NCBI RefSeq assembly: GCF_039541815.1
Contig: NZ_BAABGY010000019.1
Location: 1 to 64,000 of the forward strand
Direction: 5' to 3'
Length of the DNA: 64,000 nt
Origin: Flavisolibacter amylovorans
Lineage (GTDB): Bacteria > Bacteroidota > Bacteroidia > Chitinophagales > Chitinophagaceae
A program made the translations under genes and the position numbers. Shown piece by piece: positions 41,593-47,760 of the stretch; positions within the stretch are counted from its first letter, which is position 1; each line of letters starts with the position of its first letter. The notes beneath the pieces were generated by a model. It ran no database searches. It was not told the DNA's origin and saw only the letters and a list, made by a program, of their open reading frames with translations.

Positions 41593-42708
41593 CTATTTCA
41601 AGCGCTTCATAAGGAACTCTGTGGCCTCGCGTTGTGCCTCAGCCGCCTGCGGCAACACGGCAGCCATCCCAAAGAATTCATGGGTAACACCTTTGAAGTC
41701 TTCATAATCGGTGGTAACGCCAGCGTCCTTAAGGCGCTGCATCAACATCTTCCCTTCATCGTGCAGCGGGTCGATCTGCGCCGTGATCACTATGGTAGGC
41801 GGAAGGCCCTGAAGATTAGCCTTTACCAGCGAAATACGCGGGTCGGCCGCCTCCTGCATACCGTTCAAATAGTGTTTGGCGAACCATTCCATCATTGGCT
41901 TGTTGAGGGGCTTTGCATTGGCATAGCGAGTATAAGACTCGTTGTTCATGTCGTTGTTTGCCACCGGGTATACCAGCAATTGAGCTACCGGCATCTTGAT
42001 TCCCTTATCGCGGGCCATGATGCTGACATTGCAGGCAAGGTTTCCCCCAGCGCTTTCCCCAGCGACCGCGATCCGATCCGGATTGCCTTTCAGGGATGCT
42101 GCGTTGTCATGTACCCACTGATAGGCTGCAAATGCGTCGTTGTGGGCTGTCGGAAATTTATGCTCCGGGCCTTGGCGGTAGTGCACCGAAACCACGACCG
42201 ACCCCGTCTTTTCTGCCAGTGCCTGTGCTGATGGATCATAAGTGTCCAGGTTGGCAATTACCCAGCCACCGCCATGGTAGTACACGATCATAGGGTTGGC
42301 TGTATTGCCGTTCTTGGGCGTATATACTCTAATAGGCAAATTCGCACCGTTGACGCTAATAGTGCGGTCGGATTTATCCACCATCGGCGCGGGCATCGCG
42401 ATATCGTTTGCCTTCATTACATCCATGACTGCCTTAGTAGGGGTTGGCTGTTTCCGTGCCTCCTGCGGAGTGAGGGTCTCTATCGGCGGAGCGCCATAGC
42501 TCTGGAGCTTTTCCACTACTACCTGCATGTTGTTGGTGATATCGGGCGCCCAGGATGGCTTTGCGCCTGCCGGGCTGAGCCGAGCCTGATTAGTTGAAGT
42601 ACTGTTCAGTGTGGAACCGCTTCGTGTACCACTACAGGCACATAGGCCAACTACAAGCGCAATTGCGCCAAGTATGCATTGCCCAGTGAACATCGACATT
42701 TGTTTCAT
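41593..42708 (-). CDS. Alpha/beta-hydrolase lipoprotein (hormone-sensitive-lipase-type esterase)
   Basis: 371 residues. The lipoprotein signal ends in 'LCAC' with Cys25. The HSL family motifs are intact: oxyanion-hole 'YYHGGGWV' (HGGG at 145-148) and nucleophile 'GESAGG' with Ser219. Asp ('TAQIDPLHDEG') and His ('GVTHEFFGM') follow. These enzymes cleave short-chain esters of lipids or drugs. Anchored in the outer membrane or facing the periplasm, this one could detoxify an ester. It is the most GC-rich part of the cargo and resembles chromosomal genes, so it may be a late gain. It has its own terminator. Confidence 0.92.
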   Translation of the reverse strand: MKQMSMFTGQCILGAIALVVGLCACSGTRSGSTLNSTSTNQARLSPAGAKPSWAPDITNNMQVVVEKLQSYGAPPIETLTPQEARKQPTPTKAVMDVMKANDIAMPAPMVDKSDRTISVNGANLPIRVYTPKNGNTANPMIVYYHGGGWVIANLDTYDPSAQALAEKTGSVVVSVHYRQGPEHKFPTAHNDAFAAYQWVHDNAASLKGNPDRIAVAGESAGGNLACNVSIMARDKGIKMPVAQLLVYPVANNDMNNESYTRYANAKPLNKPMMEWFAKHYLNGMQEAADPRISLVKANLQGLPPTIVITAQIDPLHDEGKMLMQRLKDAGVTTDYEDFKGVTHEFFGMAAVLPQAAEAQREATEFLMKRLK

Positions 42709-42966
42709 TATTTCAGGTTTTAGTGAGCGTATTATTCTTCAAGGGTGGAAAAGAAAGCATGCCCTTGAGAAGCATTCAATCGTCAAATAACCGCGCCCAT
42801 CTCAGCATTAGATTGTGTTATAGACGTTCAAACAGACAATCCAATTTCCGTCTTGGTAGAGTTGTGTCTAATAATTTGGTTGTCTTTTATGTCATTTGAT
42901 TCCACAGGAGCGGTTATTCTATTGCTGTGTTATTTCAATGCTCAGAGTAATAGTAATTTGCCCCTT

Positions 42967-43827
42967 ATGCCCACCATGTCGATTTCTCAATTATCAAAGC
43001 TTTCCGGCGTAAGTGCTGGGAATATTAGAATGTGGGAAGCTCGATATCGAGTGGTAGAGCCATTGAGAACTTCGCACAACCGCCGTCTCTATAGCATTGA
43101 ACAACTCGAACATTTGTCCCACGTCGCTTTATTGGTGAAAAGAGGCTTCAAGATTTCCAAGGTTGTGGGAATGAATCAGTTCGAAATGGTGGAGCGGCTT
43201 GAGCGGACGAACGATCCCGAGACACTTCAAGAGTTAATTGTAAGTCGGCTGGTCATTCAAATGGCAAAGTGTGATATCGAATCAATTGAGCATACGTTGG
43301 ATGACTGTGTACTCAAATTCGGAATACATATAACGCTTGGCTCGATTGTGCTTCCCTTTATAGGAAGAACAGAACTTTTTTCCTACGCAAGCAGCGAGGC
43401 CGACGTTCACTTTGCCGTGACCGCTTTAAGGCGAAAGCTCATTTTGGGTATTGAAAGTGTCCCGGCACCATCGGTCAACGCGCAATCTGCTCTTCTCTTT
43501 TTGCAGAAAGGCGAGCATTATGACTTGATGTTGCTCTACACCAGCTACCGCTTCAAGCAGAGGGGCATGAAGACGTATTATCTCGGGACTAATGTTCCCG
43601 CGAAGTCGTTACACAACGCAATAGAGCAAAAAAAGCCTGACCTAATTTGTACATACCTCTGTCCGGGTCAAAAAATCAGTGGAGATTATTTCTTCCTTGA
43701 TAAAAGCGCCTCAATCAGTGGCGATGCGGCAATCGTATACGGCAAAGCGGAATCTTTGCAAACCGAGCCCGTTATTCACGTGATGTACTATGCTGACTTG
43801 TTGAGCGCAAAACTTGAATGGGCCTGA
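42967..43827 (+). CDS. MerR-family regulator with B12-binding-like C-terminal domain
   Basis: 286 residues from the ATG at 42967 (42976 is an alternative). The N-terminal MerR helix-turn-helix is clear: 'SISQLSKLSGVSAGNIRMWEARYRVVEPLRTSHNRRLYSIEQLEHL'. The central and C-terminal parts match the CarH-like helical plus cobalamin-binding-fold arrangement ('HYDLMLLYTSYRFKQRGMKTYYLGTNVPAKSLHNAI'). The classical E-x-H and D-x-H-x-x-G cobalamin motifs are not obvious, so ligand binding is uncertain. In Bacteroidota and Myxococcus such proteins respond to light or B12. It is divergent from the esterase gene, with about 260 bp between them, which suggests it controls that gene. Confidence 0.85.
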   Translation: MPTMSISQLSKLSGVSAGNIRMWEARYRVVEPLRTSHNRRLYSIEQLEHLSHVALLVKRGFKISKVVGMNQFEMVERLERTNDPETLQELIVSRLVIQMAKCDIESIEHTLDDCVLKFGIHITLGSIVLPFIGRTELFSYASSEADVHFAVTALRRKLILGIESVPAPSVNAQSALLFLQKGEHYDLMLLYTSYRFKQRGMKTYYLGTNVPAKSLHNAIEQKKPDLICTYLCPGQKISGDYFFLDKSASISGDAAIVYGKAESLQTEPVIHVMYYADLLSAKLEWA

Positions 43828-44848
43828 GCTATTGAAGCTTCCAACGTAAACCCGATATGAAGGCTTTCTAAAGGCTTATTTGGGGGGCACTTGTTTAACG
43901 GAACGAGTTAGCATTGCAGCTTATTGGCCCAGGGTGGTACGCAGCGGTTTGGACTTATCAATCAATTTAGCCGGATTACTACAATCTTGTTTTTAAGAAA
44001 GAGCCCCGGCCTCGACGGGTCAGGGCTTAACCTTAACCAATTGTTTTGAACCAATTGTGCAGGAAAGTTAGCTCCAAAACCGGCATTCGGAAGTCTCTAA
44101 GCCAAAAGTGCCATAGCAATTAGCTTGTATGCTAAAGCCTTAGCGATAGAATTGAACGACCACTGCCTAATTGGTCGCTCCGTTAAATACTCCTAAGATC
44201 AAAATGGTGATTCTCTTCGCCGCTTTTATCGAGTGCAAACTTGGATTTCAAAAGACCAATTCCAAGATGATAACTCATGCTTCAATCGAGCGCACAGTCC
44301 TTTCCACTCCAGAACATATTTGCAGTGCTCGCTTGTTCCTTTCCAGGCCCTCCGCAAGTAGCTACGATTCCGCTGAATTTTCTTCCTCTGAAATAGATAC
44401 GATTATTCTTGCATCGTAATCCACCCTTGCCACTTCGATATCCTGTTCACTCAGCTCGCCATTTACTGTGCAAGAACGCGAATCGGACTCGCATCCTCGT
44501 ACCCTTTGACACACGATAAACTCCGCCATTTTGAACGTGCTTGGGAAATAAAGTGTAGACTCCATGGCAATTTTTTGAGCAAAATTTATACAGAGTTGCC
44601 TCCCTGCAGCCATTTATTATCCACTCCAAGCGGGCTCCATTCCATAAGAAAGAGTTTTATCTCAATTGTGGATATTGCCGCGCCTGTTTGACTCGTTTAC
44701 AGAATGAGATAAAGGTGCCGCTTCATAACATGCACCGCAAAGGACGGCAGTTTGTGGCCGGGAGTTGTTATTGCTTCGAATCAAGTTACCGTGTAATCCG
44801 TCCAGATCATTATCTCTCTATCTTTAGAAGCCTGAAACCTACTTATTT
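43828..44848. other. Sparse cargo region, about 1 kb
   Basis: Only one doubtful small ORF (44362-44613, minus) is found. A weak hairpin AGCCC/GGGCT lies near 44002-44029 and a 9-bp direct repeat AACCAATTG occurs at about 44037 and 44051. I see no other structure. It may be decayed cargo. Confidence 0.4.
44362..44613 (-). CDS. Doubtful small ORF, up to 83 residues
   Basis: Reads 'MAEFIVCQRVRGCESDSRSC' and ends in an acidic stretch 'ARIIVSISEEENSAES', from an internal ATG about 28 residues into the open frame. The amphipathic end and Cys pairs could be real, but there is no recognised family, and base composition gives no clear coding signal. Confidence 0.25.
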   Translation of the reverse strand: MAAGRQLCINFAQKIAMESTLYFPSTFKMAEFIVCQRVRGCESDSRSCTVNGELSEQDIEVARVDYDARIIVSISEEENSAES

Positions 44849-45046
44849 ATGGATCGATTGGAGGAGTGGCATGAAATGAATGCAGAACTGGCAGACCTCT
44901 CCAGGCAGTTCGCGGATGGTGTGCGCGAAAAGCGCTCAGCTACTCATTTGCGAGAACTGAATACCCGGATCGTAGGACTGCTTAAACAAATGAAGGAATA
45001 CCGCGAGCATTTTGAAAGTATGCTCAAGGGGCAGGAAAAGAGGTGA
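44849..45046 (+). CDS. Small helical protein, 65 residues
   Basis: The sequence 'MDRLEEWHEMNAELADLSRQ' continues with heptad-like spacing through 'LNTRIVGLLKQMKEYREHFE' to a basic end. It is entirely charged and helical, with few residues that break helices, so a real small coiled-coil protein is likely. It lies on the same strand as the second REC gene, 470 bp upstream. Function unknown. Confidence 0.5.
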   Translation: MDRLEEWHEMNAELADLSRQFADGVREKRSATHLRELNTRIVGLLKQMKEYREHFESMLKGQEKR

Positions 45047-45056
45047 CAAGTGTATT

Positions 45057-45197
45057 TCACGCAACCGCCAAGGCTCGCAAACTCACTATCTCCCGCCATA
45101 AGTCCTTTAGCAATCGGACGGAGGCATTATCCATAAGTAGTTCGGCATAAGCAGTTTCCAAGGCGCTCAAATTCTCTATAATCTCCACTTTGCTCAT
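45057..45197 (-). CDS. Possible small helical ORF, 46 residues
   Basis: ATG at 45195-45197 (complement) to TGA at 45057-45059. Reads 'MSKVEIIENLSALETAYAEL', then 'LLKDLWREIVSLRALAVA'. The pattern is helical and amphipathic without any proline. It is too short for a firm call. Confidence 0.3.
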   Translation of the reverse strand: MSKVEIIENLSALETAYAELLMDNASVRLLKDLWREIVSLRALAVA

Positions 45198-45268
45198 AGC
45201 GGTTAGTTCGGAATATGAAATTAGTGTTTCTACGAGGAAATGTGTCGTAGATACACGATATTTATACT

Positions 45269-45382
45269 ATGCCTAAGGATAAATACCGCAGACCGCCTAA
45301 TCAGCCTTTGTACGTATTTGCACTTGTTTTGTTGCTGCTTGCGCTCCTTTTTTGCGGCTACTTCATCCTTGAAGCAGGCTAA
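45269..45382 (+). CDS. Possible small single-pass membrane protein, 37 residues
   Basis: ATG at 45269 to TAA at 45380-45382. The basic start 'MPKDKYRRPPNQPLY' is followed by one hydrophobic span 'VFALVLLLLALLFCGYFIL' and stop. This is a typical small membrane protein layout, similar in plan to the 56-residue ORF at 34169-34339. It lies upstream of the second REC gene on the same strand. Confidence 0.4.
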   Translation: MPKDKYRRPPNQPLYVFALVLLLLALLFCGYFILEAG

Positions 45383-45519
45383 GTTATTGACCTTTTCGAG
45401 TGATTCAAATACATCATTCCCACAGCATACACTTCTGTAGCCAGAGCGCACACATTAAAGTTCTTGTTTATAAATAGTTTCATCCAAATGAAACTAAAAA
45501 TGTACCTTGTGCACCCAAA

Positions 45520-45915
45520 ATGACTCCGCCAAAACTTGTGCTGTATGCCGATGACGATGCAGATGATCGTTACATTATGGCAAGTATGTTCGAAGCCCAT
45601 TCCGACCTCGAATTGCTTACGTTTTCCAATGGAAAAGAGCTTATCTCTTTTCTGGACCATGTGGACCGGGAAGTAATCTGCGGAATTATTCTCGACCAGA
45701 ACATGCCGATGATGGACGGAATGGAAACCTTGCTGGAAATACGCAAAAGGCAGGCCTTCCAGAGTACGCCGGCGATAGTATATTCCACAAATGAGTTCAC
45801 AGGCAGCAATAGGAGGCCGCTAAACTTCAATGGGCGATTCATCCAGAAGCCTAACACCTTTCAGCAGATAAAGGCTGTTGTGGACCAAATTTCCGAACTT
45901 TTTAGGCAGTCATAG
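45520..45915 (+). CDS. Single-domain response regulator (REC), copy B
   Basis: 131 residues. It is a receiver domain only: 'LYADDDADDRY' acidic pocket, phospho-acceptor Asp in 'GIILDQNMPMMDGMETLLEI', 'IVYSTNEF' and Lys in 'FIQKPNT'. It is a clear paralogue of 40870-41271, but on the opposite strand. It is the last gene of the transposon: its stop is 18 bp before the right inner end motif. It lacks an output domain and must signal through a partner, which is not encoded in the element. Confidence 0.9.
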   Translation: MTPPKLVLYADDDADDRYIMASMFEAHSDLELLTFSNGKELISFLDHVDREVICGIILDQNMPMMDGMETLLEIRKRQAFQSTPAIVYSTNEFTGSNRRPLNFNGRFIQKPNTFQQIKAVVDQISELFRQS

Positions 45916-45932
45916 TTATCAAGTGCTGACTT

Positions 45933-45946
45933 CAAAATGACACACT
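45933..45946 (-). repeat. Right inner copy of the transposon end motif
   Basis: CAAAATGACACACT, the inverse of AGTGTGTCATTTTG, exactly 47 bp inward of the outer right copy (45980-45993). Confidence 0.8.
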
Positions 45947-45980
45947 ATTTGGTCTAAGTTGCTGAAATGCAATAGCAGTC

Positions 45981-45996
45981 AAAATGACACACTACC
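45981..45996 (-). repeat. Right terminal inverted repeat
   Basis: Inverse reads GGTAGTGTGTCATTTT; one mismatch to the left end at 29415-29430. Confidence 0.9.
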
Positions 45997-46005
45997 AGAG
46001 TCCGG
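45997..46005. repeat. Target-site duplication, right copy (AGAGTCCGG)
   Basis: Identical to 29406-29414. It is the left arm of the hairpin GTCCGGC-GTCA-GCCGGAC (46000-46017), which belongs to the same chromosomal repeat family as the terminator region at 848-912. Confidence 0.92.
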
Positions 46006-46017
46006 CGTCAGCCGGAC

Positions 46018-46062
46018 CGTTTCTTAGCGAAACCCTTAACCCCTTCTTTTCTTAGCGGTGAA
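46018..46062 (-). repeat. 'CTAAGAAAAGAAGGGG' dispersed repeat, inverted copy
   Basis: 'ttcttagcgaaacccttaac' followed by 'cccttcttttcttagcggtg'. Together with the hairpin at 46000-46017 it matches the arrangement at 853-912 and marks the chromosomal side of the insertion. Confidence 0.7.
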
Positions 46063-46115
46063 AAACACTTTGTTCCTTCATCTGCCTTCCCCCTTCAAAG
46101 TATTAATTTTCCGGC

Positions 46116-46661
46116 ATGGAACCCGATCAACTGACCCTCGGCATCGGCACCCGGCTGCAGCACACGCACTACGGGCCCGGCGTCATCGTGGGCGTGCGCT
46201 ACGCCACCTACCTCATCTCCTTCATCCACCAGGGCATCAAGGAGGTCGACAAGACCGACACGAACCTAGACGAGATCATCCCGGAAAACGTAACGGCCGA
46301 AGTGGAAACGAGCTCCGACATCGAGCGCTCGCTGCTGAAGATCCTGCGGCTCTGGGGCGGCATCACCGAGCCCGTGCCCCTCGGCGACCGCTGGCAGAAG
46401 GGGATGATGATCCTGCAGCCGGCCGACAAAACCCTGAAAGGCAAAGAGGTGCCCATCGAGGATTTCTTTCACAAGATCGTGATGCTCCGCGACCGCCTCC
46501 GTGTGATGGAGCAGCAGATCAACGCGCACAAGATCCTCAGCGATGAGGACAAGGTGAACCTGCAGCAATACATCACCCGCATCTACGGCACACTCACCAC
46601 CTTCAACGTGTTGTTCCGCAACAAGGAGCAGTGGTTCGTGGGCGAGAAAGGAAAGGAGTAG
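46116..46661 (+). CDS. Conserved hypothetical protein, 181 residues
   Basis: Not recognised by name. The N-terminal 65 residues ('LGIGTRLQHTHYGPGVIVGVRYATYLISFIHQGIKEVDKTD') read like a small SH3-like barrel, of the kind found in CarD or Tudor-type interaction modules. The C-terminal half is helical ('VEIEDFFHKIVMLRDRLRVMEQQI'-like, 'KVNLQQYITRIYGTLTTFNV') and probably forms a bundle. No signal peptide. It is the first chromosomal gene after the transposon, and its promoter region is the 100 bp between. Confidence 0.75.
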   Translation: MEPDQLTLGIGTRLQHTHYGPGVIVGVRYATYLISFIHQGIKEVDKTDTNLDEIIPENVTAEVETSSDIERSLLKILRLWGGITEPVPLGDRWQKGMMILQPADKTLKGKEVPIEDFFHKIVMLRDRLRVMEQQINAHKILSDEDKVNLQQYITRIYGTLTTFNVLFRNKEQWFVGEKGKE

Positions 46662-46740
46662 AACAGCAGAACAAGGAATATCGAATAACGAAGTAGAGAC
46701 GCATTCACAGGCGTCTCCCGGTACCGCATACGTATGTAGC

Positions 46741-46767
46741 GACCCCGCCATGGTGGGGTCTTTTTTT
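46741..46767 (+). terminator. Terminator after the 181-residue gene
   Basis: GACCCC/GGGGTC stem (46741-46760) extended inward by CCATGG, followed by seven T. Confidence 0.88.
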
Positions 46768-46777
46768 GCCCGACGCA

Positions 46778-47329
46778 TCACGATGCATCGTGTACCGGAT
46801 CGATAGTGTCATACACCGCCAGCAGCGCCGCATACGGATCGCCCGGAAGGCCCAGTGCCTGTGCAAACGCAGGCTCCGTCTTGAGGCCGTTGGCGCGTAG
46901 CTGCAGCACCGCCGCACGCAGCGGCTCGCCGTGCACCTGCAGCAGGTGCGCTTCCACGACCAGGTGCCGCCAGGCCTCCTGCTCGCGCACCGGCCGCGCC
47001 TGCCCGAATACCTCGAAGGGAAAGCCGTCATACGTAAAGGAAGCGAGCACGGTGCGCCGGTCGCCCACCTCCGTTTCGGAAAGAAGGAACCCGCTGCAGT
47101 TGCCGAAGTGTGCCCGTACCGTTTCGATAAAGCCCTTCGCTTCGCCATAACAACAGATGATGTCGAGATCGCTTTCCGGCCCGTCGATGCCGATCGGGAC
47201 CGTGCCGCACAGCAGCGGGTCGAACGGAACGAGGGTGGTCATGATGCCGAGTGAATGCAGGCAGAGAAACGCTTCTTGCTGACGCGGGCTGCCGTGTTGC
47301 AGATAAGCAATGGTTTCGAAGGGATGCAT
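46778..47329 (-). CDS. DUF4269 nucleotidyltransferase-like protein
   Basis: 183 residues from the ATG complement at 47327-47329. The active-site-like segment 'CGTVPIGIDGPESDLDIICCY' matches the DUF4269 version of the polymerase-beta-type nucleotidyltransferase fold, with the D-L-D metal pair. 'FPFEVFGQARPVREQEAWRHLVVEAHLL' is the usual second block. The substrate is unknown. The C-terminal end ('DTIDPVHDAS') runs into a degenerate copy of the GACGCATCATGATGCGTC palindrome at 46772-46789, which supplies the last codons and stop. Confidence 0.88.
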   Translation of the reverse strand: MHPFETIAYLQHGSPRQQEAFLCLHSLGIMTTLVPFDPLLCGTVPIGIDGPESDLDIICCYGEAKGFIETVRAHFGNCSGFLLSETEVGDRRTVLASFTYDGFPFEVFGQARPVREQEAWRHLVVEAHLLQVHGEPLRAAVLQLRANGLKTEPAFAQALGLPGDPYAALLAVYDTIDPVHDAS

Positions 47330-47338
47330 CGGGGACAA

Positions 47339-47760
47339 AGGAACAATGAGACAGGGAATAAGGAACAGGGAACACGGAAGTAAGGCAGGAAAAGAAAAAG
47401 AAGTGTTTTTGAACCGCTAAGAAAAGAAGGGGCTAAGGTATTCGCTAAGGAGGGTGTTTATTAGTCTATTGGTCTATTTGTTTATTGGTAAGGTCCCGAC
47501 GAGGCGAAGCTTGTCGGGATGCCGGCCGAAGCGCCGGAAGTCGTTTCTGTGCGGCTTACTTTATCGTACCGAACGATCTTACCGCAGATGCGCTCCACAT
47601 GCGCGAATTCGATGCGCTGCGAGCGATCGTCCGCGTTCATCGTATCCAATCCGTGTCATCTGCGTTCCTTCTCTCCGTGTCCAACATGGGCGGATGCTCA
47701 TAAAAAAAGACGCATCATGATGCGTCTGTACAGCAAGTGTATGATGAACCACTGCCGCTT
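47339..47760. repeat. Repeat-filled intergenic region
   Basis: No gene. 47413-47452 'accgctaagaaaagaagggg' repeat; 47457-47493 TCTATTGG words; 47630-47690 'cgcgttcatcgtatccaat' repeat; 47702-47726 palindromic terminator of the E1 gene. Confidence 0.7.
47702..47726 (-). terminator. Terminator of the E1 gene formed by a dispersed palindrome
   Basis: GACGCATCATGATGCGTC (47709-47726) is followed on the minus strand by seven T, 35 bp past the E1 stop codon. The palindrome belongs to the family at 23812, 23893 and 25345. Confidence 0.8.

Larger units (their letters stand above)
29415..45996. mobile_element. 16.6-kb IS1-family-type transposon with defence and regulatory cargo
   Basis: The ends are a 16-bp inverted repeat, GGTAGTGTATCATTTT on the left and GGTAGTGTGTCATTTT (inverted) on the right, one mismatch. 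An exact 9-bp direct duplication flanks it. The single DDE transposase inside (31439-32305) is of the IS1 family, whose members start with GG and make duplications of about 9 bp. The interior is AT-richer than both flanks. Each end carries a second inward copy of the 14-bp motif at the same 47-bp spacing. The insertion splits the left arm of a chromosomal hairpin (GTCCGGC-GTCA-GCCGGAC, read across the joined flanks). The boundaries are seen directly; attributing mobility to this transposase is inference. Confidence 0.9.

Noticed and set aside
29415..45996. Tn7-like or CRISPR-associated transposon
   Set aside because: Paired end motifs suggested it, but no TnsA, TnsB, TnsC, TniQ or Cas gene is present, and the duplication is 9 bp rather than 5 bp.
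29415..45996. Integrative conjugative element or prophage
   Set aside because: No integrase, relaxase, T4SS or phage structural genes; ends are transposon-type inverted repeats.
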